NCBI GenBank assembly: GCA_013359265.1
Contig: JABWCD010000030.1
Location: 103,220 to 167,219 of the forward strand
Reading direction: 5' to 3'
Length of the DNA stretch: 64,000 bases
Source: Candidatus Hydrogenedentota bacterium
Lineage (GTDB): Bacteria > Hydrogenedentota > Hydrogenedentia > Hydrogenedentales > SLHB01
Shown: one piece after another, positions 52,528 to 60,959 of the stretch
How the letters are laid out: every line of letters starts with the position of its first letter
Numbering within the stretch: the stretch's first letter is position 1
The notes under the pieces: generated by a model
What the model was told of the DNA's origin: nothing
The model's input: only the letters and a program-made list of their open reading frames with translations
The model's database searches: none
Translations under genes and position numbers: made by a program

Positions 52528-53655
52528 GTGAGTTTTCGAGGCGAGTTGGAAATGTGGCCGGCGGAACGCGTGAAGGCCTGCATCGACGTCATGACGCCGG
52601 AAGACGTCGAGCGCGCGATTGTGCGCGACGAACGGACGCCGGAAGACCTGTGCGCGTTATTGTCGCCGCACGCGACGGCACGACTCGAGCGGATCGCGCG
52701 CGAGGCGCAGCGGCTGACGCGCTGGCACTTCGGACGCACGATCGGCATGTATGTGCCTCTGTACATTTCCAATGTGTGCGGCGCGGACTGCACCTACTGC
52801 GGGTACGCCGTGCGCTCCGGCAACAAGGAAAAACGGCGCACCCTGACGCACGAGGAAATCCACCTCGAATGCGAGGCACTCGCCGCCCAGGGCTTTCAGA
52901 GCGTGCTGTTGCTTACCGGCGAGGCGCGGCGCGCAGCGCCGCCGTCGTACATCGGCGAGGCGGTGAGCATCGCGCACGAGCACTTTGCGTCGGTCGCCGT
53001 CGAGGTATACACGCTCGATCAATCGGATTATGAAGACTACGTCCGGCGCGGGTTGGATGGTGTGACGATCTACATGGAAACGTATGATCGATCGACGTAC
53101 GCGGACGTGCATCTGATCGGCGAGAAAGTCGATTACGATTACCGGCTCGACGCAATCGAGCGCGCGGGCGGCGCCGGCGTACGGCGGTTGAGCATAGGCG
53201 CGTTGCTCGGCCTGACGGACTGGCGCGTGGACGGGTTCTGGACCGCGCTGCACGCTCGCCACGTGCAGAAAACGTGCTGGCAAAGCGCGGTGTCGGTCTC
53301 GTTCCCGCGGTTGCTGCACGTGCCCGACCGGTTCCACATCCCTGAACTTGTGACCGACAGGCAACTCGTGCAATTGATGCTCGCGCTGCGGCTGTTCCTT
53401 CCCGAGGCGGGATTCAATCTATCGACGCGCGAGACCGCGGCGTTCCGCGACAGACTCATTCCGCTCGGCGTCACGATGATGAGCGCGGGATCCTCTACTC
53501 GTCCCGGCGGATACAGCCTTTACGGCGAGGAAACGCTCGAACAATTCGAGATCGAAGACCACCGTTCCGTGCGGGAGGTGGCCGCGGCAATCAGGCGCGC
53601 GGGATATGAGCCGGTATGGAAGGATTACGATCACGCGTTCGATTCTGGCTCGTGA
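52528..53655 (+). CDS. thiH: 2-iminoacetate synthase (tyrosine lyase), ThiH
   Basis: A 375-residue radical SAM enzyme. The cluster motif CGADCTYCGYAVRSGNKEKRRTLT (CxxxCxxC) is at about residues 83-90. The ThiH-specific VYTLDQSDYEDYVRRGLDGVTIYMETYD and the C-terminal MMSAGSSTRPGGYSLYGEETLEQFEIEDHRS blocks follow. It cleaves tyrosine to dehydroglycine for the thiazole of thiamine. The start is GTG 52528 after GAGGTG. No thiG or other thiamine gene is nearby in the window. Confidence 0.92.
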   Translation: MSFRGELEMWPAERVKACIDVMTPEDVERAIVRDERTPEDLCALLSPHATARLERIAREAQRLTRWHFGRTIGMYVPLYISNVCGADCTYCGYAVRSGNKEKRRTLTHEEIHLECEALAAQGFQSVLLLTGEARRAAPPSYIGEAVSIAHEHFASVAVEVYTLDQSDYEDYVRRGLDGVTIYMETYDRSTYADVHLIGEKVDYDYRLDAIERAGGAGVRRLSIGALLGLTDWRVDGFWTALHARHVQKTCWQSAVSVSFPRLLHVPDRFHIPELVTDRQLVQLMLALRLFLPEAGFNLSTRETAAFRDRLIPLGVTMMSAGSSTRPGGYSLYGEETLEQFEIEDHRSVREVAAAIRRAGYEPVWKDYDHAFDSGS

Positions 53656-53690
53656 GTCTTGGACCGATAATCGATGCGGTGGCAACAGCG

Positions 53691-53960
53691 TTAGGCGGCG
53701 CTAAGGGGTGAAAGGTCGGACCGTTTTACGGGAGGCATACCGAGACCGCGCAGGACTTTGTTTAGCGCAATTACGCTGGTAGTCGTTGGAGAGGTGATCT
53801 CGATACCTATCGGCTTGCCGCTTCGGTTGTAATCGATGACAAGTCCGTGTCCCGCCTTTTCCGTGCGGAAACTTCGATCATTCGCCCGGCGGGGTAGGTA
53901 CAGGTATGCGGCTATCGCACGCCCGCGTCGAAACGTCACTTCAAGATACGAATTGCTCAT
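53691..53960 (-). CDS. DUF2283 family protein
   Basis: An 89-residue protein matching DUF2283: a beta-rich N-terminus (YLEVTFRRGRAIAAYLYL) then GLVIDYNRSGKPIGIEITSP, the family core, and a short C-terminal helix (VIALNKVLRGLG). DUF2283 genes are often second in pairs with DUF4258, as here, nine bases after it. The pairing resembles a toxin-antitoxin layout, but I know of no firm activity. Confidence 0.78.
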   Translation of the reverse strand: MSNSYLEVTFRRGRAIAAYLYLPRRANDRSFRTEKAGHGLVIDYNRSGKPIGIEITSPTTTSVIALNKVLRGLGMPPVKRSDLSPLSAA

Positions 53961-53969
53961 GCTCTAATT

Positions 53970-54224
53970 CTACCAAACTGGATAAGCCGTCACGACTACA
54001 AGCAATCGAGCGTCCATGTCGGGCTCAACGACTACTTCCCATAAGTGCCTGCGGTGCCTGGTTTCAATTATCCATCGACCTTCCGTTTCGCCCCGTCGTA
54101 ATCGCAGCGCGTGTTCGAGCATCGCGCGCAATTCCAGCTCAGTAAACTCTCGGTCGTCCATTCGCTTAAGCGCATGCGGGGTGATTTCGAGTTCCCACTC
54201 CCACCACTCCGGCAAGTGTTTCAT
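53970..54224 (-). CDS. DUF4258 family protein
   Basis: An 84-residue protein with the DUF4258 pattern ITPHALKRMDDREFTELELRAMLEHAL, followed by RWIIETRHRRHLWEVVVEPD and a VVVTAYPV ending. The fold resembles small RelE/BrnT-like toxins, but catalytic residues are not assigned. It is the first gene of the pair with DUF2283 and ends nine bases before it. Confidence 0.75.
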   Translation of the reverse strand: MKHLPEWWEWELEITPHALKRMDDREFTELELRAMLEHALRLRRGETEGRWIIETRHRRHLWEVVVEPDMDARLLVVVTAYPVW

Positions 54225-54274
54225 ACGTAGACTCTTCCCCGCGGCGTCAAGAGAAATAGTCTAACACTGAAGCG

Positions 54275-55498
54275 TTATCTACGAATAACGTCTCTCCCCC
54301 GTAGGGTAAACCAAATTGTCCCCGCCAACCCGAATGCGAACGCCGTCCACAAGTTCAGCACCGGCGAGTAGTTCCAGAGGATCGCGCCGGCACCGGCGGC
54401 GAAAGCAACGATCACATCGCGCAACAGGTAGTAGAGGCCGAAGACGGCGGCCTTTCGGTCTTCGGGAGCGTGGTCCATGATGAGGGCCTTGCGGGTCGGC
54501 TCGCCGAACTCCTTGAGTCCGCGGATGATGAACGCGCCGACGAGCGGCCAGAAGGACTGGCTGTAAAGCAGCGTTACGGGGAACAGCGTGAAGAAGACAA
54601 ACGTCATCACCACGAAGGGTTTCTTGCCGAGCCGGTCCGCCCAGTACGCAACGGGGATGTAACAGAGCACGGCGGTGGTCATTTCGATGGTCGTCAACCA
54701 GCCGAACTCCGCCGCGCTGACCTTGTCTGCGATGAGATCGCAGCACCACACGACGACAAACACCGACGGTATCTGTTCGCAGAACCGAACGAGAATGTCC
54801 GACACGAGCAGGTTGCGCAGGTCGCTGCTCATCAGCGGCAAGAGTCTGAACGGGTTCAGTTCCGCGTGATTGCGCTTCGCCACTGGCGGCTCTTGAACAA
54901 GGCGCTCCTGCAACACCAACGCCACAATGGTCATGACCAGCGCGACGGCGAAGGCAATGCGCATGCCCGTGTCGCGGCCCCACGCGTCGATACAGTAGCC
55001 GCCGAGCAGCGGGCCGAGCGCCATGGGAACGCGCTTGATGAGCGAGTGCATCGAGACGCCCATGGCCCGTTTGTTCTTCGGCGCGATCCCCGAAACAAGG
55101 TCCATCGTGGCGGGCAGCGAGATAGCGGTCCAGGAGATGAAGAGCATCGCGCCGATTATCGCCGTGGGCCATGACGGCACCGCGATGATCAGCGCGTACC
55201 CGGCCATCGCCATAATGTTGAAGAGGCGCAGGGCGCGCTTCATGCCGAGGCGTTCGCCGATGTAGCCGCCGAAAAACGAGTAGATCGCGCTGAGTTGGTT
55301 GTCGAGGTAATTGAGCAGGCCGAGCGCGAGGTTGCCGCCTCCGAGCGCCATGAGATAAAGCGGCAGGAACCGCTCCCCCATCTTCTCGCCCATCGCCACG
55401 AGAATGACCATGGCAAGGAGGCCGATCATGCTCGGCTTGAGAACAAAGAATTCGAGGACTCGGTTCATGGTTTCGCGGATTTCGTCGTGCTTGCGCAT
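54275..55498 (-). CDS. major facilitator superfamily transporter
   Basis: A 407-residue membrane protein with about twelve hydrophobic helices. The MFS loop after helix 2 is GGYIGERLGMKRALRLFN and its second-half counterpart is YWADRLGKKPFVVMTF. Other family marks are SMHSLIKRVPMALGPLLGGY and IRGLKEFGEPTRKALIMDHAP. The substrate cannot be told. ATG 55498 and ATG at codon 11 (MNRVLEFF) are both possible starts. The upstream gap carries a copy of the dispersed repeat. Confidence 0.85.
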   Translation of the reverse strand: MRKHDEIRETMNRVLEFFVLKPSMIGLLAMVILVAMGEKMGERFLPLYLMALGGGNLALGLLNYLDNQLSAIYSFFGGYIGERLGMKRALRLFNIMAMAGYALIIAVPSWPTAIIGAMLFISWTAISLPATMDLVSGIAPKNKRAMGVSMHSLIKRVPMALGPLLGGYCIDAWGRDTGMRIAFAVALVMTIVALVLQERLVQEPPVAKRNHAELNPFRLLPLMSSDLRNLLVSDILVRFCEQIPSVFVVVWCCDLIADKVSAAEFGWLTTIEMTTAVLCYIPVAYWADRLGKKPFVVMTFVFFTLFPVTLLYSQSFWPLVGAFIIRGLKEFGEPTRKALIMDHAPEDRKAAVFGLYYLLRDVIVAFAAGAGAILWNYSPVLNLWTAFAFGLAGTIWFTLRGRDVIRR

Positions 55499-55571
55499 AG
55501 CGCATCAATACGGAACAGAACTATATGGAGTGCTGCGGCGGGTAGACGCCGCTTTGTCTGTGCACGGCTTT

Positions 55572-55620
55572 CTCGTGCTCGTGCTCGTAATCGTGCTCGT
55601 AATCGTAATCGATCTTCTCG
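55572..55620. repeat. copy of the dispersed GTGCTC/GTAATC repeat family
   Basis: Units CGTGCTC, CGTAATC and CGATCTTCTCG in tandem between two minus-strand genes. The right half (GTAATCGATCTTCTCGA) resembles the inner part of the palindromic copies at 59251 and 60822. Confidence 0.8.
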
Positions 55621-55694
55621 ACGTCCACGGCATTCGAGCAGGATACTCGCCACATTACGTGACCCCTCCCGCCGCCGCACAAAAGGCGCACTTC

Positions 55695-57356
55695 TTATTT
55701 GCCATAGGGAGGTCCAGGCAATGCCGCGATGTGAATTTCAGCGGGCTGCCCGGCGGAAACGCTGACGGGCAGGCCTTGCGCGAGTTCCGCGCCACTGCGT
55801 ATAAACGTTTCCGCGCCGCGTTGCACGGTATACAGACGGTCCAGCTCGACCGTGAACCACTCGGGCCATTCGTTGAGACGCGTATAGTTCACGGGAAGAT
55901 TGAAATAGGCCTTGTGGCGCCGGATGTCGAAGCGAAGTTTTCCTTCCCATGGGCTGTCCGAATCGATCGCCACAAACATGGCGTCGCCGGTGCGGACTGC
56001 GCCCAACCTCACATCCGCGCGCCACGGCTCGATCCATGTCCCCTGCGACTTCATCAGCGCGTACATGAGCGCCGTGCGCACGTAGTTCCCGTCGCCGTAC
56101 CAGTCCTCGATGATGCCGTCCTCGCGCTGGCGCGCGAGAAACCGCGCCACGCAGGTATCGAGCACGGCGAACTGCGCGTCGTCCGGCATGCGATTCAAAA
56201 ACACAATCGCGCTTTCAATCGCATCGGAATAGGCGTTCGAACCGTACTTGCGCCCGCTGCCGTCGGGATCGTCGAGATACGTCGGCTTATCGGCGACGGC
56301 TTTCATGGTACGTTTCGTCGCGTCGAGGAAGCGTTGCTCGCCGGTGATGAGATACGCCGTGTAGACGCCGTTGAAGAGGTAGCCCCAGCAGTGGGCGTGC
56401 CGCGCATCGAGCACCGACCGATCCCGCACGGACAGCGCCGACACCCACACGCCGTCGTCGTTCAGTCCCACGTCAAGCAGGACATTTACCAACGCAGCGA
56501 GCGCAGCCGAGTATTTCTCGTAGTCCGTGTGTTTGGTCTCTTTCAAATACGTCACGAACTCCGACAGTCCCGCGACTATCTCGTTGCCATGGTCGCTGAG
56601 CACAAACCGGTCCGACGCGGGCTGACCGGTCTGGAGGTCCCACAAGTGCGCGGGAAGCCCGTTCGATTTGGGGATTACTTCCTCGAAATAGAAGCGCGTG
56701 ATCGCGAGCCCTTGGCCGACGTAACGCGGGTCGTGCGTTTCAAACGCCAGCCGCGAGAGTGCCTGCAGGAATTCGCCGTTGATCTCGGCGCTCAGCGACG
56801 GCACACGGCCGTGCGGCGTTTCGTACGGCGCGTTCGCGATGACATCATCCGCCATTCCGATCATTCGCGCGTACCAGCCGTGATGGCCCAGGAGTTCGGT
56901 CAGGGGCAGGAGCCCATCCTTAATGTACTCGCAGGACCCGAACATGATGTTGTCGAGGTTCACGCCCTTCGCCTCGAACCCCTGCCCGCCCGGCAGGACG
57001 TTGTCCGACAGGCGGCCGACGCGTGTCGAATGGAGCAGCTCGTTGCGCAGGATGGCCTGCATTTCGTTCTCGTACGCCGCGCGATCGGTGTAGTACGCGG
57101 CCATGATTAGGAACGGGTACAGGTCCGCCGCCGAATCGCGGACATACCACGTGTTGTCCCCGCCGCGCCGTGGGAGCAGTCCGGTGACGGGGTCGATTCG
57201 CTTCAGGTACGCGTGCAGCACGCGGTTCGAACGCTGAAGCGCCCCCTGTGCTTGCGCGGCATTGCGCCGGCAGACGGCGAAGTCCTGCGCGCATAGCACG
57301 CAGGGAAAAGTCAATAGTAGGCATATTGCGGGCGGAATAAAGCGATGGCGGCGCAT
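55695..57356 (-). CDS. secreted alpha/alpha-toroid (six-hairpin glycosidase-like) protein
   Basis: A 553-residue exported protein with a signal peptide (RFIPPAICLLLTFPCVLCAQ) and ATG 57356 after AGGAGG. Helical repeats with aromatic and acidic loops (DNTWYVRDSAADLYPFLIMAAYYTD, RYVGQGLAITRFYFEEVIP, SDHGNEIVAGLSEFVTYL, GYLFNGVYTAYLITGEQRFLDATKRTM) fit an alpha/alpha barrel of the six-hairpin glycosidase clan. The C-terminal 120 residues are beta-rich (WEGKLRFDIRRHKAYFNLP), a usual accessory sandwich. The glycan substrate is unknown. Confidence 0.72.
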   Translation of the reverse strand: MRRHRFIPPAICLLLTFPCVLCAQDFAVCRRNAAQAQGALQRSNRVLHAYLKRIDPVTGLLPRRGGDNTWYVRDSAADLYPFLIMAAYYTDRAAYENEMQAILRNELLHSTRVGRLSDNVLPGGQGFEAKGVNLDNIMFGSCEYIKDGLLPLTELLGHHGWYARMIGMADDVIANAPYETPHGRVPSLSAEINGEFLQALSRLAFETHDPRYVGQGLAITRFYFEEVIPKSNGLPAHLWDLQTGQPASDRFVLSDHGNEIVAGLSEFVTYLKETKHTDYEKYSAALAALVNVLLDVGLNDDGVWVSALSVRDRSVLDARHAHCWGYLFNGVYTAYLITGEQRFLDATKRTMKAVADKPTYLDDPDGSGRKYGSNAYSDAIESAIVFLNRMPDDAQFAVLDTCVARFLARQREDGIIEDWYGDGNYVRTALMYALMKSQGTWIEPWRADVRLGAVRTGDAMFVAIDSDSPWEGKLRFDIRRHKAYFNLPVNYTRLNEWPEWFTVELDRLYTVQRGAETFIRSGAELAQGLPVSVSAGQPAEIHIAALPGPPYGK

Positions 57357-57550
57357 ACCGCTTCCTCCTCTCCGGGAGTGGACGTGTTGGCCGAGCATAA
57401 CATCTCGGCGACGACAAGAGTGAATGTCCGCAACTGTGCGTTGGCAATGGATACAAGAATGCACTACACTAAGCAAACCCCGGTAGTTGGCGGACCTGCA
57501 TGTGCTGTTTCAATTGTCCGGGGACACCCAAGTTTCGTGGAGAATTCACC

Positions 57551-58435
57551 ATGTTTCGCGGCTCCATTGTCGCGCTTGCGACACCGTTCAAGCCGAATTA
57601 CGACATCGATTTCGACGCCTACGCGCGGCTGATCGAATTTCAGCTCGATCAGGGCACCGACGGCATTGTGCCGTGCGGGTGCACGGGCGAGGCGGCGACG
57701 CTCGCGCACGCCGAGCAGGAGCAGATCATCAAGTTCTGCATCGAGAAGGTGGCAGGCCGGGTGCCGGTCATCGCGGGCACGGGCTCGAACAACACGAAGG
57801 AGGCGCTGTCGCTGACACGCTACGCGAAGGAAGTGGGCGCGGACGGCGCGCTGCTCATCACGCCGTATTACAACAAGCCGACGCCCGCGGGCCAGATCGC
57901 TCACTACAAACTCATTGCGGAAGAAACCGGCATCCCGATCATGCTCTACAACGTGCCGAGCCGCACGGGCACGAACATCCTGCCGGAAACTGTTGCGGAA
58001 ATGGCGAAGGTTTCGAACATCGTCGCGATCAAGGAAGCGGCGGGCAGCGTGGACCAAGTGTCCGCGATCAAGAGCCTGTGCGACATCACCGTGTTGTCCG
58101 GCGATGACTCGCTCACGCTGCCGATGATGGCCGTGGGCGCGACGGGCGTCGTGTCCGTGGCGGCAAACGTCGCACCCGGGCCGATTGCGCAGATGTGCGC
58201 GGAGTTCGACAAGGGCAACTTGGCCGAGGCGCAGCGGCTGCACTTCGAATTGCTGCCGCTGTTCAAGGCCCTCTTCCTCGAGACCAACCCGATTCCCGTG
58301 AAGGCGGCCCTCGCGCGTATGGGACTCATCGAGAATGTGCTGCGCCTGCCGCTCACGCCGATGCGCGAAGAGCCGTTCGCGAAACTCGACCGGGTGCTCG
58401 CACAGTTGCCTTCGTTACAGGTCGCCGCGCAGTGA
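57551..58435 (+). CDS. dapA: 4-hydroxy-tetrahydrodipicolinate synthase
   Basis: A 294-residue DHDPS. The Schiff-base Lys is in NIVAIKEAAGS, the catalytic Tyr in IMLYNVPSRTGTN, and the second-site TPYYNKPT loop is intact. It condenses pyruvate with aspartate semialdehyde in lysine/diaminopimelate synthesis. The pyruvate loop reads GCTGEAATL, with Cys44 in place of the usual first Thr, while Thr45 is kept. ATG 57551 follows GGAGA. It overlaps dapB by GTGA. Confidence 0.95.
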   Translation: MFRGSIVALATPFKPNYDIDFDAYARLIEFQLDQGTDGIVPCGCTGEAATLAHAEQEQIIKFCIEKVAGRVPVIAGTGSNNTKEALSLTRYAKEVGADGALLITPYYNKPTPAGQIAHYKLIAEETGIPIMLYNVPSRTGTNILPETVAEMAKVSNIVAIKEAAGSVDQVSAIKSLCDITVLSGDDSLTLPMMAVGATGVVSVAANVAPGPIAQMCAEFDKGNLAEAQRLHFELLPLFKALFLETNPIPVKAALARMGLIENVLRLPLTPMREEPFAKLDRVLAQLPSLQVAAQ

Positions 58436-59226
58436 AAATCTGCATGGCGGGCGCCTGCGGGCGCATGGGACGGCGCATCCTCGATATTGCGCTGGCCGAG
58501 GGCATCGAGGTTGGCGGCGCGTTCGACACGCCGGCGATGGCCGGCATGGAGTTGGTCGTCGGTGCGGACATGCACAAGCCGCGTATCATCACCGTCGGCG
58601 GCGATGCGGGTACCGAGATTGCCAAGTCCGACGTGCTCATAGATTTCACGTTGGCGGAGGCATGCGTGGGCAATGTGCGCGCCGCGGCGAACCATCTGCG
58701 CCCGGCCGTCGTTGGAACGACGGGCCTGAACGACGCGCAAAAAGCGGAACTGAAGTCATACGCGAATAAGATCGCAATCGTTTACGCGCCGAATATGAGT
58801 GTCGGCGTGAATCTGCTGTTCAAACTCACCAGTGAAGTCGCATCAATCCTCGGCCTCGACTACAACATCGAGATTACGGAAATCCATCACAACCAAAAGA
58901 AGGACAGCCCCAGCGGCACCGCCGTCCACCTTGCGGAACGCGCCGCCGAAGCGCTCGGCCTCAACTACGCGGAAGACACCGCACACGGCCGCACCGGCAT
59001 GGTCGGCGCGCGCCCGACGCGGGAAATCGGCGTGCACTCCCTGCGCGGCGGCGACGTCGTCGGCGAACACACCGTCAGCTTCGTGGGGCAGGGCGAACGG
59101 ATCGAACTCACGCACAAGGCGCACAATCGCGACAATTTCGCGCGCGGCGCCCTGCGCGCCGCAAAATTCGCGCTGCACGCCAAACCCGGAATTTACGACA
59201 TGCAGGACGTCCTCGGCCTGCGCTAG
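58432..59226 (+). CDS. dapB: 4-hydroxy-tetrahydrodipicolinate reductase
   Basis: A 264-residue reductase. The nucleotide loop is GACGRMGRRI, the catalytic block is EIHHNQKKDSPSGTA, and APNMSVGVNLLFKL marks the hinge. HSLRGGDVVGEHTVSF is also family-specific. It reduces the DapA product with NAD(P)H. The start is GTG 58432, overlapping the dapA stop (GTGA), so synthesis is coupled. A palindromic repeat lies 25 bases after its stop. Confidence 0.96.
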   Translation: MKICMAGACGRMGRRILDIALAEGIEVGGAFDTPAMAGMELVVGADMHKPRIITVGGDAGTEIAKSDVLIDFTLAEACVGNVRAAANHLRPAVVGTTGLNDAQKAELKSYANKIAIVYAPNMSVGVNLLFKLTSEVASILGLDYNIEITEIHHNQKKDSPSGTAVHLAERAAEALGLNYAEDTAHGRTGMVGARPTREIGVHSLRGGDVVGEHTVSFVGQGERIELTHKAHNRDNFARGALRAAKFALHAKPGIYDMQDVLGLR

Positions 59227-59250
59227 AGCGTTTCAAGGTCGGCTGCACCG

Positions 59251-59336
59251 CGTGCTCGTGCTCGTGAGTCGCCATCGTACTCGATCTTATCGAGGATCGA
59301 GTGTGAGTACGATGACGACTCACGAGCACGAGCACG
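59251..59336. repeat. palindromic copy of the dispersed repeat family after dapB
   Basis: The outer arms CGTGCTCGTGCTCGTGAGTC (59251-59270) and GACTCACGAGCACGAGCACG (59317-59336) are exact complements. Inner arms CATCGTACTC (59273-59282) and GAGTACGATG (59305-59314) also pair, around TCGATC/GATCGA. The whole can fold into one long hairpin or cruciform. It may act as a terminator for dapAB. Confidence 0.9.
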
Positions 59337-59461
59337 AAACAGACGGTGTGCTCAAACTTGAATTGCTCTAGTCGCGCTGGGACCGCTCGTGTGGCCGCGG
59401 CTCTCGCTACGAGTGGTCGCCCGTTTATTGTTGCGCCATTCTTCTGTCGAAACTATCTTCG

Positions 59462-60481
59462 ATGGAATTTGAAATGACGATTATCCGATCCGGCAAACAG
59501 CGTCTTTACATCCTTGTTTTGGCGGGTATTCTGCTCATCGCTGGCACATTGGCGTACATCCGCTACTTCGCGACTTTTCGCTTTTGGCTGCCGCCCCCGG
59601 TTGGCGATGGCGCCGCCGGCCCAAGCGTGGCGCGGGAGCCGTTCGAACATCCATGGACAACCGGGAACGTTGTGCTTTTGGGCATTGGCGACAGTGTGAC
59701 GGCGGGCTTTGGCGCGTCCCCCGGTCACTCGTATTTTGAAATGCTCTTCGCCAACCCCGAGGACGAATACCCGGAAATGCGCGGTGTCTGTCTTCGCAGC
59801 GTCCTCCCGAATCTCAAGCCGATGAATATCTCCGTTTCCGGGTCGGATTCGATTCAACATCGGAACGAACAGGTTGGCGAACTGAAACCCTTTCCGGAAG
59901 CTGAACTCGGAATCGTCGTCATGACGAGTGGCGGCAACGATCTCATTCATTGGTACGGACGCGGCTCGCCGAAAGAAGGTGCGATGTATGGTGCGGATTT
60001 CGCGCAGGCGCAGCCGTGGATCGAAAACTACCGCACCCGCCTGAATGAAATGTTGGACCGAATCACGTCCGCGTTCCCGGGCGGTTGTCACATCTTTCTC
60101 GCGAACATTTACGATCCCTCCGATGGCGTCGGTAACCCCGCCGCGGCGGGATTGCCGCCGTGGCCCGACATGCTCCGCATACACGATGCATACAACGGCG
60201 TCATTGCAGACGCCGCAGAAGCGCGAGACAATGTTCACCTTGTAGATATTCGCGCGGCATTTCTGGGGCACGGCGTACATTGTGTGCAATGGTGGCGCCC
60301 GCATTATCGGAAGGACGACCCTCACTACTGGTATTTCACCAATCTTGAGGATCCGAACGATCGCGGGTACGATGCGTTGCGAAGATTATTCTTGAACGAA
60401 ATCGAGAAGGTAGTGCGAAAGCAGTTCGATGAACAACTCTCGAGTGGACAAATCCGGCGATGGCGAGTCGCTCGCAAATAA
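59462..60481 (+). CDS. membrane-anchored SGNH/GDSL-type hydrolase
   Basis: A 339-residue protein with an N-terminal membrane helix (RLYILVLAGILLIAGTLAYI). Block I is LGIGDSVTAGFGAS with the catalytic Ser, block III is TSGGNDLIHW, and a Gly is present in the SVSGSDSIQ region. The final block reads DDPHYWYFTNLEDPNDRGYDAL. Here the expected His before PNDRGY is Asp, and a DxxH occurs ten residues earlier, which may provide the His. ATG 59462 or 59474 may be the start. Esterase or lipase action on cell-envelope glycans is plausible. The end overlaps the Sui1 gene by 53 bases. Confidence 0.78.
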   Translation: MEFEMTIIRSGKQRLYILVLAGILLIAGTLAYIRYFATFRFWLPPPVGDGAAGPSVAREPFEHPWTTGNVVLLGIGDSVTAGFGASPGHSYFEMLFANPEDEYPEMRGVCLRSVLPNLKPMNISVSGSDSIQHRNEQVGELKPFPEAELGIVVMTSGGNDLIHWYGRGSPKEGAMYGADFAQAQPWIENYRTRLNEMLDRITSAFPGGCHIFLANIYDPSDGVGNPAAAGLPPWPDMLRIHDAYNGVIADAAEARDNVHLVDIRAAFLGHGVHCVQWWRPHYRKDDPHYWYFTNLEDPNDRGYDALRRLFLNEIEKVVRKQFDEQLSSGQIRRWRVARK

Positions 60482-60815
60482 TCCGTTTGCCGCGCTGGCG
60501 GGATTGAAGGGCGCGTTGCCGGATGCGCCGGCGCCGCGCCCCGATAAGCAGGTTGCGGAAATTGTGCGCCCGAAAGCAAACGTGCCGTTTCACATTCAGC
60601 GCACACGAAAGGGCGGGATGCCGCTGTCACTCGAGAAGCGCCCAGGCGGAAAAGTGGCAACCTTGATTGGTAACGTGCAGGGGGACGCGGACGCGCTATT
60701 GACGCTGTTGAAGAAGAAGTGCGGCGCGGGCGGCGTCGTACGCGATGGCGCGGTCGAGATTCAGGGTGATCACCGCAGCCGGATCGAGGTAATCCTGCGC
60801 GAGTACCTCGTCTAG
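60429..60815 (+). CDS. translation initiation factor Sui1/YciH family protein
   Basis: A 128-residue protein. The C-terminal 75 residues match bacterial YciH/eIF1: LSLEKRPGGKVATLIGNVQGDADALLTLLKKKCGAGGVVRDGAVEIQGDHRSRIEVIL. The N-terminal 50 residues are a flexible Pro/Ala-rich linker starting NNPFAALAGLKGALPD, common in this family. YciH-type proteins bind the ribosome and influence start-codon choice. Its first 53 bases overlap the SGNH gene in another frame, so translation may be coupled. Confidence 0.88.
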   Translation: MNNSRVDKSGDGESLANNPFAALAGLKGALPDAPAPRPDKQVAEIVRPKANVPFHIQRTRKGGMPLSLEKRPGGKVATLIGNVQGDADALLTLLKKKCGAGGVVRDGAVEIQGDHRSRIEVILREYLV

Positions 60816-60821
60816 TCCGAT

Positions 60822-60910
60822 CGTGCTCGTGCTCCCGCTCGTCATCGTACTCGATCGTATCGAGAATCGAGCGCGAGTACGATGACGACTCGCGACAGGA
60901 GCACGAGCAC
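60822..60910. repeat. palindromic copy of the dispersed repeat family after the Sui1 gene
   Basis: The same architecture as 59251-59336: GTGCTCGTGCTC on the left and GAGCACGAGCAC on the right, with CATCGTACTCGATCG, TATCGAG and GAGTACGATGACGACTC inside. The outer arms are less perfect than in the first copy. It separates two convergent genes. Confidence 0.88.
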
Positions 60911-60959
60911 AAAGACAGAAGCGGTGCACGCGCACCAGCAATTGCAGCGCAGCCGGTCC

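Noticed and set aside
55404..57110. A 568-residue plus-strand frame opposite the alpha/alpha-barrel gene
   Set aside because: It is antisense and begins inside another gene. The minus-strand product has a signal peptide, ribosome site and family-like repeats.
59462..60481. SGNH hydrolase called catalytically dead because His before PNDRGY is Asp
   Set aside because: A DxxH occurs ten residues earlier and may supply the catalytic His through a small insertion, so inactivity cannot be claimed.
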